DNA of 64,000 nucleotides, from positions 57,457,586-57,521,585 of the forward strand of contig ML681963.1 in assembly GCA_007922195.1 (NCBI GenBank), read 5' to 3'. The notes below the pieces were generated by a model, which was not told where the DNA came from, made no database searches, and was given only the letters and a program-made list of their open reading frames with translations. The DNA comes from Podocnemis expansa. Its lineage: Eukaryota; Chordata; Testudines; Podocnemididae. Each line of letters opens with the position of its first letter. Positions within the stretch are counted from its first letter, which is position 1. Both the position numbers and the translations under genes were made by a program. This document shows, piece after piece, positions 47,237 through 57,693 of this stretch.

Positions 47237-48414
47237 GATTATGCTTTGGAACCAATGTGTCCTGTGGGTATCCAGTAGCTTTCTTCACTTTATAAGCCGG
47301 AGAAATGACTGACAGAGAATTTCAGCATCTGAGGAATTTGCTTGCCAACTTTTCAGTCCCAAGAATGGGACCAGATCATGATGTCTCATTGTAAGCTGAT
47401 GATGCCCATTTCTCTGTGGGATGTACCCTGCCCTTCCCAGAATAGGATTCCCCCAGTGGGCCACAGCAGGAACACATGTAGGGCAGCATGTTCTTTGCGG
47501 GTGGTGGACGTTCCATTTCTGGTCTTGGCAGCATTCACTTCTGGATAGAAGGAGCGAAATAATCAACAAAGAACCCTAGCGGTTTAGTGTTAGAAACATC
47601 TCAAAGCTGGGGAGACTTTCTGGCAAGGTTCAAGTGGCCACAGTTCTTGCTATTGAGGCCACAAAGCTGGGTTGCTGGGAATCTTTCAGCAGGAATCATC
47701 AGAGGTAGTTTATTTTTCCACGTCCTCACTTGGTTTATTCCACTTAGCGCATTCTGTTTGTTTCTTTTAAATCACATTCAGTTTGCTTTTGGAAAATAAA
47801 ACCCAACTTTGTCCCTCAAAATTCATGTGGATTGGAAGATCAAATTTTCAAGAAAGAATGAAGTTGTGCTTCCCTAACATGTACAAATACTGGTGGGTAG
47901 CAGCATTTACGCACAGGAACTGGGCTTTAGGACATGCACATGTACTCAGTAAGCAAAACTGGTAGCTGAGTTTGTAATGGGAGCCCAGTGTGTGTGCACT
48001 AAAGGTAAAATTCCCCCCGGACTGAATCTGGGTCTGTGGACCACTTCTGTGCCACTGAAATCCTCCAGAGAGAGCTTGTGTTGGATTCAGCATTCGTGGA
48101 CTTCTTATGTGATGCTTTGACCCGTAATGTGACAAGACAGAACCACAGAGTCATAGAATGGAAAGAGTCTGGACATGTCTGCACTCCTGCCTGAGGTGGG
48201 CTATGAATCCCCCTCATTGCTGTCACTTCCGTACACCCCCATCAGCCCATTCATTTCAAATTGTTCCCTGTTTTCTGTAAAGACTTTCCCCTTCCCACAC
48301 CCCTGGCAAACACTCTGGTTTTCTGAGTAGACTTTTTACTCTTCCCAACCCTCTAGCAATAATGCACGTGCACACACATGTGTGAGTTCTGCGTCCACGT
48401 TTAGCTTTAGTATA
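47237..48414. other. Unresolved non-coding stretch
   Basis: No gene recognised. GGACATGTCTGCACTCC at about 48,172 faintly resembles a Harbinger-like end, without a partner. CA-rich words (GCACGTGCACACACATGTG) occur near 48,365. Confidence 0.4.
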
Positions 48415-49510
48415 TCATAGAATCATAGAATCATAGGGTTGGAAGGGACCCCATGAGGTCATCTAGTCCAACCCCCTGCCAAAAAAAGCAGGACCACTCC
48501 CATTAGATCATCCCAGTCAGGGTTTTGTCCAGCTGGGCCTTGAACACCTCCAGAGATGGAGATTCCACCACCTCCCTAGGCAGCTTATTCCAATGCTTCA
48601 CCACTCACCTAGTAAGGAAGTTTCTCCTAATATCCAGCCTGGACCGCCCCAGCTGTAACTTGAAACCATTGCTTCTCATTCTGCCCTCTGTTACTACCGA
48701 GAACAGTCGAGCTCCATCCTCCTTGGAGCAACCCTTCAAGTAGTTGAAGGTTGCTATCAAATACCCCCTCAGTCTTCTCTTCTGCAGGCTAAATAAGCCT
48801 AGTTCCTTCAGTCTTTCTTCATAGGGCTTGTGCTCCAGCCCTTTGATCATTTTTGTTGCCCTCCTCTGGACTCTCTCTAATTTGTCCATGTCCTTTTTGT
48901 AGTGGGGAGCCCAAAACTGGACACAGTATTCCAGATGTGGCCTCACTAGTGCAGAATAGAGGGGAATGATCACATCCCTCGATCTGCTGTCAACACTTCT
49001 TCTGATGCAGCCCAGTATGCCATTGGCCTTTCTGGCAGCAAGCGCACACTGCTGACTCATATCCAGCTTCCCATCCACCATGACTCCCAGGTCCTTTTCT
49101 CCAGTGCTGTTATTTAGCTGATCACTCCCCAGCCTGTTGCAGTACATGGGTTTTTTTTGTCCCACGTGCAGGATTTTACACTTGTCCTTGTTGAACCTCA
49201 TGAGATTCCTCTTGGCCCACTGCTCCAATTTGTCTAGGTCTCCCTGAATCCTGTCCCTGCCCTCCAGGGTGTCTACCGTTCCCCCCAGTTTGGTATCATC
49301 TGCAAACTTACTAAGTGTGCAGTCTATCCCATCATCCAGATCATTAATGAAAACATTGAACAGAACTGGCCCCAGGACTGACCCCTGGGGCACGCCACTC
49401 GTTACTGCTTGCCAACTTGACATGGAGCCATTGATTCCTACACGCTGAAACCGTTGATCTAGCCAGTTTTCTATCCACCTTACAGTCCACGCATCTAACC
49501 CATGTCATCC
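48415..49510 (-). mobile_element. CR1 LINE, 5'-truncated, well preserved
   Basis: The plus strand opens with tandem TCATAGAA units (complement of the ATTCTATG 3' tail), then GGGTTGGAAGGGACC and AGTCCAACCCCCTGCC. It then reads into the complement of ORF2 through the reverse-transcriptase active site. It stops near 49,510, just upstream of a C-rich CCCCCCGCCCC word, the usual 5' truncation. It is the youngest-looking LINE copy in the window and collinear with the shorter copy at 27,806. Confidence 0.95.
48503..49505 (-). pseudogene. CR1 ORF2 C-terminal reverse transcriptase, one in-frame stop
   Basis: Read on the minus strand, the frame enters at [16 protein letters not shown], continues through [19 protein letters not shown] and the catalytic FADD box (F40 to D43 of the 272-residue stretch from the first Met at 49,423), then the thumb and C-terminal region up to RRNFLTR. 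There a TGA at about 48,602-48,604 interrupts. The same frame resumes [20 protein letters not shown] and ends at a stop at 48,503. In the family this position is normally an arginine codon, so CGA to TGA decay at a CpG is likely. The endonuclease and N-terminal parts of ORF2 are absent through 5' truncation. Enzyme role in the family: target-primed reverse transcription in the nucleus. This copy cannot be active. Confidence 0.9.
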
Positions 49511-50819
49511 CCCCGCCCCAGTTGTTTGTCCAAAGCCGGATGGCACCTGGGGGCCATTAACTCCTGGCTGTAGCAATCCACCTTTAAATGCAAAGATTCT
49601 CTAGGCTCAATATGAGAATCCAGCTCCTACAGCCCGTGGGGCCAGCAATGCCTTGGGTGGCTGAGTATGCACTTTGCAGGACAGGACAGGAGATTCAATG
49701 CCACTGGATGCTTCTAGGGCTTTGTGAGGACTGGGATTCCTCTGGCCTTTCGAACAAAACCATTCCCCATCAGCACAGCCTTCAGAATCAGAGTTTATTT
49801 GTACTAAGTCTGGGAGCTGGTCATCTGGCCCATCCCCAGCTATCTCTGGGGTCTCGATGAGCGAAATAAGAGCAGGCAGCGTCCATTACATAACGTCCCT
49901 TTCAGGTTAATGCTTCCAGCTCGAGGAATGGCCAGTGACCACCGTCGTCCAAGAGGAACATCTATTGCTGCCACTGATGGAGCATTGCTGGGAGGAAGGT
50001 TTGCTAGGAGAACTGCTAAAAAGGCACTTGAGGCAAAGAAAAGAAAATTGTCTGTATTACAATGGCCTTTGTCCTCTTCTGTTGCTATCAGCTCCTGCTC
50101 AGAGGGGATGGTTTGGCTGAACATTCTGGAGGAGTAGAAGGGACCAGAGAGTGGTTTAGACCTCCGATCAGACTCACTTCTTGAGTCTAGCCTTGCAAAA
50201 ACAGAGAAAGATGTGAAACCCTGCTGCCAAATGGCTACACAAAGCCCTCACCTTCCTCTGACAGCCAGTAGGAACAGCTATCCCCAACATTCAGAAGGAA
50301 ACTATAGATTAATCTATGTATCTTTCTGTCTGGCCCTAGCCACAGGTACAGGAATTAAATAATGGAACATACAAAGGCGTCTGCCACAAGCCACTCTTGC
50401 TACTCTCAGAAAAGCCTGGGGATAATGAATGGAAGCTGTTGTTTGTTATGTATGCCATCTACTTACAGCTTTAAGGCAATCGGAAACAGCCACCCAGGTG
50501 GGTCCTGGGATCTGCATGCCAAAGTGTCATGGGCAGAATGCAAATAACCTTGTGGTTAAATATCTTCTACAAGTGTTCCACATAAAATTTCCCCACCCTC
50601 CAGCCAGTACCACCAGGCCTTGTGCTATTATGCATCTCAGGCACATGGTGCAAACCTGCTGACGTGTTAGGCCAGTGAGTGCAACCTGATCATTAGCAGC
50701 CTTCATTCCTAGTTGCTGCTAAAGACAATTTGCACCATTAGAAACAGCAGCAGCCTGGTGCCCTTACATTTCAAAGGCTCACAAAACAGACATCAAAACT
50801 GCTGTGCTACCAAGTGGAA
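49511..50819. other. Unresolved non-coding stretch
   Basis: Nothing recognised. Two overlapping frames near 49,910-50,137 (one rich in Arg/Lys) lack a domain. Confidence 0.4.
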
Positions 50820-51128
50820 AGAACGGTGGGTTACTCACCAGTAACCCTCCTTCTTCAAGATGGGCTGCTCGGATCCATTCAGTAATAGGCGTCTCTGTGC
50901 TGGAGCACCAGATTGGCCAGAAAAACCTTTGTCCGAGCCTGTCAGGGGAGGGCAGACGGCCTCCACCCCTCACGCCACCCTGTGGCTATATATATGGCTG
51001 CCTCCCGACCCCTCCTCAGTTCCTTAGAGTCGCCAATTCCAGATGCAGGGATGGAGGGGAGGGACCTGAATGGATCCGAGCAGCCCATCTCGAAGAAGGA
51101 CGGTTACTGGTGAGTAATCCACCATTCT
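50820..51128. repeat. Terminal foldback of the DIRS-like element
   Basis: Arms 50,820-50,882 and 51,066-51,128 are 63 bp each and reverse complements with four mismatches. They contain GGTTACTCACCAGTAACC-type and GATGGGCTGCTCGGATCCAT words. A third, forward, diverged copy of the TTCTTCGAGTGCTGCTC...CATTCAGTAA segment follows directly at 51,122-51,170. Confidence 0.85.
50850..51025. repeat. Left inverted terminal repeat of the DIRS-like element
   Basis: It matches the complement of 55,402-55,580 over its whole length with scattered substitutions. A GGCTATATATATGGC word, parallel to the TATA-like site in the right copy, lies near 50,983-50,997. Confidence 0.85.
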
Positions 51129-52216
51129 TCTTCGAGTGCTGCTCAGATGCATTCAGTAACAGGTGACTACTAGCTATGCTGACGGATGGTGGGTGGAGTT
51201 GGGTCTTCTGCCTTCAGCACAGCAATACGCCCCAAATGGGAAGAAGCCCAGCAAACCAGAATCTAACCAGAGTCAAGAGATGAAGAGGCTCTTGCATGGC
51301 ATAGAAAGATCGACAGCTGAGGGTCAACCCAAGACAGGGGCAGGGCCGAACCCGCTGAGGCATAAGAGAGTGGGCAGGATGGGCCAAGGTCACCACAACA
51401 AATATGAAGACCGCAACGTGAAACCATAAAGGGTTGTGTTGGATGTTCCACCTAAGCAGCAGAACACAAAGGTATCAAGGCCAGAAGAAAGGTGTCTGGC
51501 CATAGGACCTTTCCACGTGGGCTCGTCAAGAATGCTGGAGGCCAGCAGGAGCAAGTTTAACCTATGATTGTGGCCTGCATAGGAAGTAATGGAGGGAATG
51601 AGCAGTATCCCATGGATTGAGCACCTTGAGGTCCGAGCCGGGATCCAAAGAGTCACAGTCTTGCCTGGATGCTTGCTGGCTACACAGGTAGCCATGAGAG
51701 GGATGAACCTTATCCCCTGGACTGGACATGGCCAGTGCCAGCGGGGTCTGATCAACAAAGGTAGTAATAATCAAGAACGGTCTGGCAAGACACTACAAGC
51801 CCATACACTGAAGGCAAAGGCCTACAGTGAAACAGTGGAAGGCACAGGTATGCCAGCTACAGGATCTCAAGTTAGTGTGCAAAGTGCACCCTTCCGACTA
51901 AGAATGGTACCAAACCCTGGGTTTTTTGCTGGAGAGGTACTCCAAGACACTAGCACCCATAAAGTGATGTAAAGGCCCAAATGGTGCTGATGGGTTTGTA
52001 CCTATAACAACCTTGATAGCATGAGAACTCATGGAGAAAGAGAGGGAGCTCACTTGACATGTAATCCTGTGGGATTTCAGCAACACGAGGGTTGTACGCC
52101 AAGGGGCAGGGGAAGGTGGGGACAATGCCAACTACCCCTCATCCACCGAGTTGTGTGGCCCAAGGGCTCAAAGAGGTGCTGTATTAGGAATATGGTCTTG
52201 CGTGTCCAGTGCACCA

Positions 52217-52408
52217 CTAAAAGGGGGTAGTGTCACGGCTACATAGGGAGGCATGAGCACCAGGGGAAAAGCCATGTTGATGCGGAGTTACCCCCTGAAA
52301 TATGGTTGTCAGGGGCAGGAAAGAATATCTCCTGACCACCTCGGAAGAGCAGCTAGCCGCAGTATCAACCAGGGTATCGCAGAGGTACCTTGAGGTTAGA
52401 GAACCCAA
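52217..52408 (-). pseudogene. DIRS-like gag fragment, DTAA..VVRRYS motif
   Basis: The minus-strand frame includes DTLVDTAASCSSEVVRRYSF. I associate the pattern DTAA(x4-6)VVRRYSWL with the LAP2-alpha-like domain of turtle DIRS-type gag proteins. It lies downstream, in the element's own direction, of the KVYS/NNQAI motif at 53.8 kb, but about 1.4 kb away instead of the few hundred bases expected, so material has been inserted or rearranged between. Broken on both sides. Confidence 0.45.
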
Positions 52409-53694
52409 TACGGAGGGTTATCACCAGTCAGGAACCAGATGGCCATCCCCGGATGGGGGGTGGGGAGGGGGCAAGCCTCTGAATTTCTTAGTGTTCCAGA
52501 GACAGAAGCTCTAACCTGTTTTCCTTATATATAGATATAGATATCTAGGCAGCATATATCATCAGGTCCCTCAGGAAGGTGAGGAGAACAACAGGCCTGG
52601 TGGGGTCACCACCAACATCGCATGGAGGTGCACCCCTGGTTGAACTGTAGATCCCCGAGCAGGTCAGCGGGTCGGTGCGCGCCCAAGGGGTAGTGTCCTC
52701 TGCCGGGGTACACGTGACCTGACAGCAGGGAGGTTAGGGTGGGTAGTTATAAGCAACTCATTGAGGAGCGTTCATGCTCGGAGTGCGGCATTCTGCCTGG
52801 GTATGCCAGGGGACTGATGCCGCGAAGGTTGACGCTAGGGTGGAAGGCCAAAAATACGGTATCCCACTGCTGTTCCCCTAGGGTGGGGCCTACGATAAGG
52901 ACTCCTAGGATAGGAGACCTGACATAACTGAGGTTGTCCGCAAAGAGAGGGGCTGTAAGGAGCCTCAGCTTCCATAAAGAAGGGGAGTATATGAAGTCAG
53001 GGATGGACTGATCTGCCTTGGCCTTCCACAGAGGCTAGGAGCCGCCAAGACTGTGTGAACGCATCTCGCATGATAAGTAGGATGGAGGGTCCTGTTGAGC
53101 TGTCGGGGCCACAATAGGCTGGTTGCTCATCGTGAGCAAACGAAGGCATCCCCCGCCCCCCCAAACTGAGAACTGAATGGGCCTACCTGATGGAGAGCAT
53201 CAGGGTAACAGGGATGGTCCTGCTTCCGAGTAAACGCTGCAAATACACGTCTCGGAGCCTCTGCAGCAAAGCTAGGCTATTACGAGATGCGCTCCCTGTC
53301 CCCAGCAAAGATTTGATGTGACAGCGTAGGATTGAAGGATACCAGAGGAAGGAGGGGTGGGGGAAGGGGGGGGCGGATTCCCCACGAGTACCCAAGGTAG
53401 CCGCTGCAGAGAAGGTGCAGGGAGGATAGCCGCTGAGGAGAAAGTGGAGGCAGGGAGTTCGTGCCTTGAAGAGGCCCATGCCACCTGAGGGCAGGGGAAA
53501 AGCCCCCGGTAGGGGTGCTGTGGGCGTAGTAGCAAAAGAAGAGGGGTGAGTTGCGTGGGCCCCTTCCCTGCAGGAGGGAACAGAAGGGGGTCTCAGCCCT
53601 TGCAGCGGATAATAGTGGTGGAAGGAAGTTTCCTGTTATCCCACGATGATAAGGATAATGGGGAGTTAGGGCAAGAAGGTAGGGCCCCAGATGC
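52409..53694 (-). other. Interior of the DIRS-like element, unassigned
   Basis: Minus-strand frames of 98 and 149 codons (53,183-53,479 and 53,280-53,729) overlap in different phases. One contains LLQRLRDVYLQRLLGSRTIP, which may belong to a decayed pol segment; I cannot assign it. The plus strand is purine-rich. Confidence 0.35.
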
Positions 53695-53907
53695 CTATGT
53701 GGGAGGGGTGGGCCGTCGGAATTTTGCAACTGACTCCCACACGTCCAGCAAGTATCTGTTGATAATGGCTTGGTTGTTTGCCACTTGCAAATGGAAGGTC
53801 ACTAAGGAGTATACCTTATGGCCCAAGAGGTCCAGTTCTCTGACGTCTCTGGAGGACGGAAGGGGGTTGCTGGGGGGTTCCCCAGGGCCCAGTACCATCT
53901 GTACCAC
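53695..53907 (-). pseudogene. DIRS-like gag fragment, LAP2-alpha-like motif
   Basis: The 70-residue minus frame contains ELDLLGHKVYS (about residues 28-38) and VANNQAIINRYLLDVWES (about 47-64). This pattern (LFGRKVYS, then ANYQA...RY) is one I recall from the LAP2-alpha-like region of DIRS-type gag proteins in turtles and fish. The frame opens without a real start and ends at a stop after RRPTPPT. A neighbouring minus frame (53,802-54,161) carries what may be the preceding part in another phase, so there is a frameshift between. Role in the family: structural gag-like protein; unclear in detail. Confidence 0.5.
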
Positions 53908-54231
53908 TTCCCTTGGGGGAACCAGGTGACCAGTAAGAGAAGGGAAATCCAGTGTGGGACCCCGATATTTAAAGCCTGCCGTGTCCGAAACTGGGGCAAT
54001 AGAACTTGGGCTCTGCCACCAGGAACGGGCGAGTTCCCAGACACCCGGGTGGGGGCGGGACTGTTAGGGGTTCTGTAAGGGCAAAGGCCGGCCCAAAGAG
54101 GGCATCGGGAGGGGGACCCAAGGGCTGCACCTCCATTCCTAGATGGGCCATGGCCTGGCACAACAGATCGAAGTGTGCCACAAATTTCCCGTATTGGACT
54201 CCGGTGCCAGGGAGAGGGTGGTACCAGGCGC

Positions 54232-54950
54232 TCACTGAGGCGGAAATGGGGTCTCCTGAGGGGACCATTCCTGTGGCCGGTAGCGAAATGGCAATGGAGA
54301 TGAAGTGCGGCACTGGGGCTGCTTAGAGCCCCTTGAATGACCTTCCTCCGGACTGGAGGTAGGAGGGGATCGGGACTCCTGGGGCAGTACTGGCGCCGGC
54401 AGAGTGATGTGCTGTGATGGAGATGGCTCTACGGCTCCAGCCCCCAGTGGAGTGGGAGATGCAGGCGGCGAGGGCAAACACCCCCAGTAGGCCCTGGCCT
54501 TGGATATGAAGGCCGGTTTGCCCCTTCTGGTTGGGAGTAGGGCAAGAGGTGTGGAGAGCAAGAGGAGGGCTCACGCAGCCTCCACTGCTTCTGGGGTGGA
54601 CAGCACAAGGAGCGACTCCGTGCGGCTCCATGGTAAGTTCTCACCTGGGGGAGGAAGACTGCCTGGGCGGGCAAGCTCCCTTGCCTGCGGCACCAGACTC
54701 TGTGGTGCCAAGGGTGAATGTGGCTGACACCGAGGCGAGCTCGGTGCCGGTGAGGCCAGGCTACCTGAAGGTGACCTCGGACAGTGCCGAGGTGCTGGGG
54801 CACCAGGTCAGTACCGTAGCGGCTCCAAAGATGATGGCGAGTGGCACCGGGCGATCCGGGTACTGGCGGTACCGGGCTGCCCGAAGGCGACCTTGAGTGG
54901 TGCTGAGATGCTGGGGCACCGGGTTGGTGCCGGGGTGTGGGGGTTGGCAC
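54232..54950 (-). pseudogene. DIRS-like gag, low-complexity P/R/S/H-rich region
   Basis: Three minus-strand phases here all give proline-, serine-, histidine- and arginine-rich residues, with repeated RH(R/S) and PGAPA patterns. Such a linker is expected between the N-terminal zinc motif and the LAP2-alpha-like part of DIRS-type gag. Frames break several times. GC content is high (54,500-55,050), with many CpG and CACCGG/GGTGCC words, which is an element property and need not mark a promoter. Confidence 0.45.
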
Positions 54951-55067
54951 CGAGGTTGTGCAGCGGTGTCAGCTACCGGCAGTGCGGTGCCGCGCTGGCT
55001 CCGGTGCTGATCTGGGTCTTGGTGCCAGGCGGGAACCTGAAGCCTCGGGTGAAGAGTGCCAGGCCTC

Positions 55068-55571
55068 CTAGAGGCTAGGCCACAGCGCTGTTGTTCCTTC
55101 TCCTTGATTTTGCGGTTTGAAGGAGAGACAGATGGAACAGGCTGAGACCATGTGGTCTTTGCCCAGGCACCTGAGGCAGTTCCCAGAGGGGTCGTCCCAG
55201 GGGAAGGCCTTGCCGCACTCAGCGCAGAATTTAAACTCTGGCATGATCGTAGGATGTTCCGGTCCGACAGTGGAAGGCTCTTGTGGTGGAATTAAATCCA
55301 TGAAGAGATGCTCCCAGTCGGGCAAAAGCTCATAAACGACAGGCAGGCTGCTTGCGATTTGCAAGGAGTGGACGTTCCAGATCTGACATGCAAGGCGGAA
55401 GAAATGAAACTGAGGAGGGGTCAGGAGGTGGCCGTATATAAAGCCATGGGGTGGCGTGAGGGGTGGAGGCTGCCTGCCCTCTCCTGACAGGCTAGGACAA
55501 AAGTTTTTCCGGCCAATCCGGCGCTCTGGCACAAAGACACCTATTACTGAATGCATCCGAGCTGCGCTCAA
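55068..55571 (-). pseudogene. DIRS-like gag N-terminal region with Cys-rich knuckle
   Basis: The 167-residue minus frame contains a compact Cys/His cluster: C116-x2-C119-x12-C132-x2-C135-x4-H140-x4-C145-x2-C148, in the context CAECGKAFPWDD and NCLRCLGKDHMVSACSIC. This is like the CLG..H..C..C knuckle of gag proteins in vertebrate DIRS/LAP2-alpha-type elements. The first 60 or so residues are translated inverted terminal repeat, so the apparent first Met is not the true start; a start nearer the cluster is likelier. The frame stops at 55,068, after which coding continues in other phases. Confidence 0.6.
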
Positions 55572-55580
55572 AGAAGAACC
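55402..55580. repeat. Right inverted terminal repeat (5' side) of the DIRS-like element
   Basis: It is the complement of 50,850-51,025. On the minus strand it holds a TATA-like TTTATATACGG (about 55,433-55,443), placed upstream of the coding remnants as a promoter would be. Function is inferred only from position. Confidence 0.8.
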
Positions 55581-56404
55581 TTTCTCACAGCCAGCAGTAA
55601 GTCATGTGTAGGAAAGGGGGCCACTCGTTCATTGTCCTCTCCTCCCCCTCAGTCTCCTTTAGTGTTTGTCACACATAACAAACCTTCTCAAGACACCCCT
55701 GCACTGCACATTCCAGTTGTGCCCATCAGCCCCAACAACTAACAAGGAGAAACTGTCTCTGCTTACCTGAGATGATGGATGAGAGGTTGGAGGGGTTTTC
55801 TCCCCATGTCACAGGTTGAGAAGTGAGGCACAAGACTCAGTGGTCTGCCAAGGAATCGAATAATGTGCTCCAGCCTGGGGCTCACACTTGAGACCATCCT
55901 TCTTCACATCACAGGGACTGTCTGGGTTCCGTGTGTCACAGTGCATGAGTGGCAGCTCGCTCAGGCTTTCCTGCACTATAGCTGTGCAGCATAGGGTGAT
56001 AAAATGCTGGGCACGGTCACAGCCACAATCACATGCCCTCCCCACCACTCTAGGTAAACTCTTTGCCCCCCCTGCAATAAATCACCAAAGAGAGCTAAGA
56101 TGCCTCCACACATGCTCTGACCAGGCTGAGACATTAAAAGATGGCTTATGAATACACCCCCACCCCTTTGGTGCCTCTGTGTCCAAAACTCATGGAATTA
56201 GCTGAAATGCAGGAGCCATGGGTGGCGTGCAACCTGTCACTGGACAGTGATAGACCTGCACACTCATAAAATGATGGTGAATTTCTGCAAAGGAAGCAGG
56301 TGCAGGAAATACTTTCCCTTGAGCAGCATGGCTGAAGGTTTCTAGAGGTCTGTTCTCTAATCTAAACAGCACTAAAGAGAGCATCTTGGGTGAATGCTCT
56401 AGAT
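55581..56404. other. Unresolved non-coding stretch
   Basis: Nothing recognised between the DIRS-like element and the next hAT. Confidence 0.4.
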
Positions 56405-57609
56405 CAGTGATTAATCTCAACCATTATGTCCCGACACAAAAATGTGTCACCTAACAGCCCTTAGTATGTCACAGAAGGAAAGCACCCCTGGTGCAAATGC
56501 TGGATCTTTAGAAGCTGCTACTCCAGCAGCTTTTAAAGGGTCAGCAGCAAAAAGCAGCCCTGGAGTGCTTTCAGCAGAGGCACTTTGATCAAAGCACCTC
56601 TGCTAAGAGACCTTCTCACCCCCCAGCTCCAGGTAATGTAGCTTCCTGGTCTCATTATCCAGCTGCAGGGGGAGGATTGGCTCCAGGCTGCTACCAGCTG
56701 AGCTGACTGCGGTTTCCTGCACATCCAACCCCACTCTCCAAGCTGCTGTGGCTGCCTGCCTTTGCTGGGAGAGGGATGCACTGCAGCCTGCTCCTGGCTG
56801 AACTCTTGGGACCCAGAGTTGTAAAGGAACTGGGGGTGGTGGTGAACAGGGCTTGAGAGCAAACAAAGGTGTGAGCGGCCAGAGGAGGTGAGAGGGGTCA
56901 GGACAGGATGGGAGGGGATGGGGGTAGCTGGGCAGTAGATGAGAAGATGCAGGGGAATCAGGGGACTGGGAGGTTAGGGTCTGGGGGAAGGAGGCTGGAG
57001 TAGAGGCAGATGTGAGTGGGACACTCTGAGTGAAGGGAGGATGTGGGGAGGGCAGGGGAGACTGGAGGGAAATGTGAGAGCTGGTGCCTTACTGCTCACA
57101 GCTCACAGAGAGCCAGGGTATCCTGACATGGGCATAAGACCCACAGAGAACCAGCCACAGCCATCTCACCACCTCCACAGCAGGGAGAGACTCAGGACAT
57201 GGGCCTACAGACTCTTCCTGACCCTGTAGGGCTTTGCTACTGCCACTGAAGAAGGGGATGGGGAGAGTGGGACATGGGTCCACAGACCTCTCATATACTG
57301 TGCTACACCCACTGATTGCGGGAGGCCAGAGACCCTACTCTCCTGCCCTGAGGCTGCACAGCCACAAATCTTATCTTAATCAGGCCCTGCCCCCAGCACT
57401 TTAAGAAGCAGTATTTGGCGGGAAGTGTGCATGATGAGGGTGGGGGCTTTTACACCTGAAACTGCCTTTTTTTCTTTCAGCCATGGGGGCCATTTGAACC
57501 TGCAGCTGAAAGTGGGTGGAGCCTTGGCAGCAGGGGAGCCTTGATGTGTCACACATGGCTGGGAACCCTCCCAGCTGTGTTGCAACCCTCAAAAAGTTGA
57601 GAACCCCTG
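56405..57609. mobile_element. 1.2-kb non-autonomous hAT element
   Basis: Starts CAGTGATTAATCTCAACC and ends GTTGAGAACCCCTG, matching the CAGTGGTTCTCAACC type. Flanks CTCTAGAT (56,397-56,404) and CTCTAAAT (57,610-57,617) form an 8-bp duplication with one change. Frames inside are at most 109 codons with no transposase motif. G-rich and purine-biased segments occupy 56,870-57,080. Probably an internally rearranged derivative. Confidence 0.8.
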
Positions 57610-57615
57610 CTCTAA

Positions 57616-57693
57616 ATAGTAAAATAAGGCCCTTTGGATGGTCACTGATGAGAATAGTAAAATAAGGCCCTTTGGATGGTCACTGATGAGAAA
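57616..57693. repeat. 38-bp tandem duplication
   Basis: ATAGTAAAATAAGGCCCTTT plus the following 18 bases occurs twice in a row (AGTAAAATAAGG at 57,618 and 57,656) with no differences seen until the last bases. It begins at the right-hand hAT target duplication. Confidence 0.9.

Larger units (their letters stand above)
50820..55580 (-). mobile_element. DIRS-like retroelement remnant with inverted termini
   Basis: Terminal regions 50,850-51,025 and 55,402-55,580 are inverted copies, sharing TCAGTAATAGG.GTCT, GATTGGCC.GAAAAAC, CCTCCACCCCTCACGCCACC and CCCCTCCTCAGTT. The left end also forms a 63-bp arm foldback with 51,066-51,128. The minus strand encodes pieces I associate with the gag/LAP2-alpha-like protein of vertebrate DIRS elements: a Cys-rich knuckle near 55,140-55,240, a proline/arginine-rich region, and GHKVYS and ANNQAIINRY motifs near 53,760-53,830. 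Stops and frameshifts are many. I found no reverse transcriptase or tyrosine recombinase, so it is either a non-autonomous derivative or heavily deleted. The DIRS assignment is from memory of motifs. Confidence 0.6.

Noticed and set aside
54500..55080. CpG-island promoter of a host gene
   Set aside because: The GC-rich segment lies inside the DIRS-like element and coincides with its gag low-complexity region; no host exon follows.
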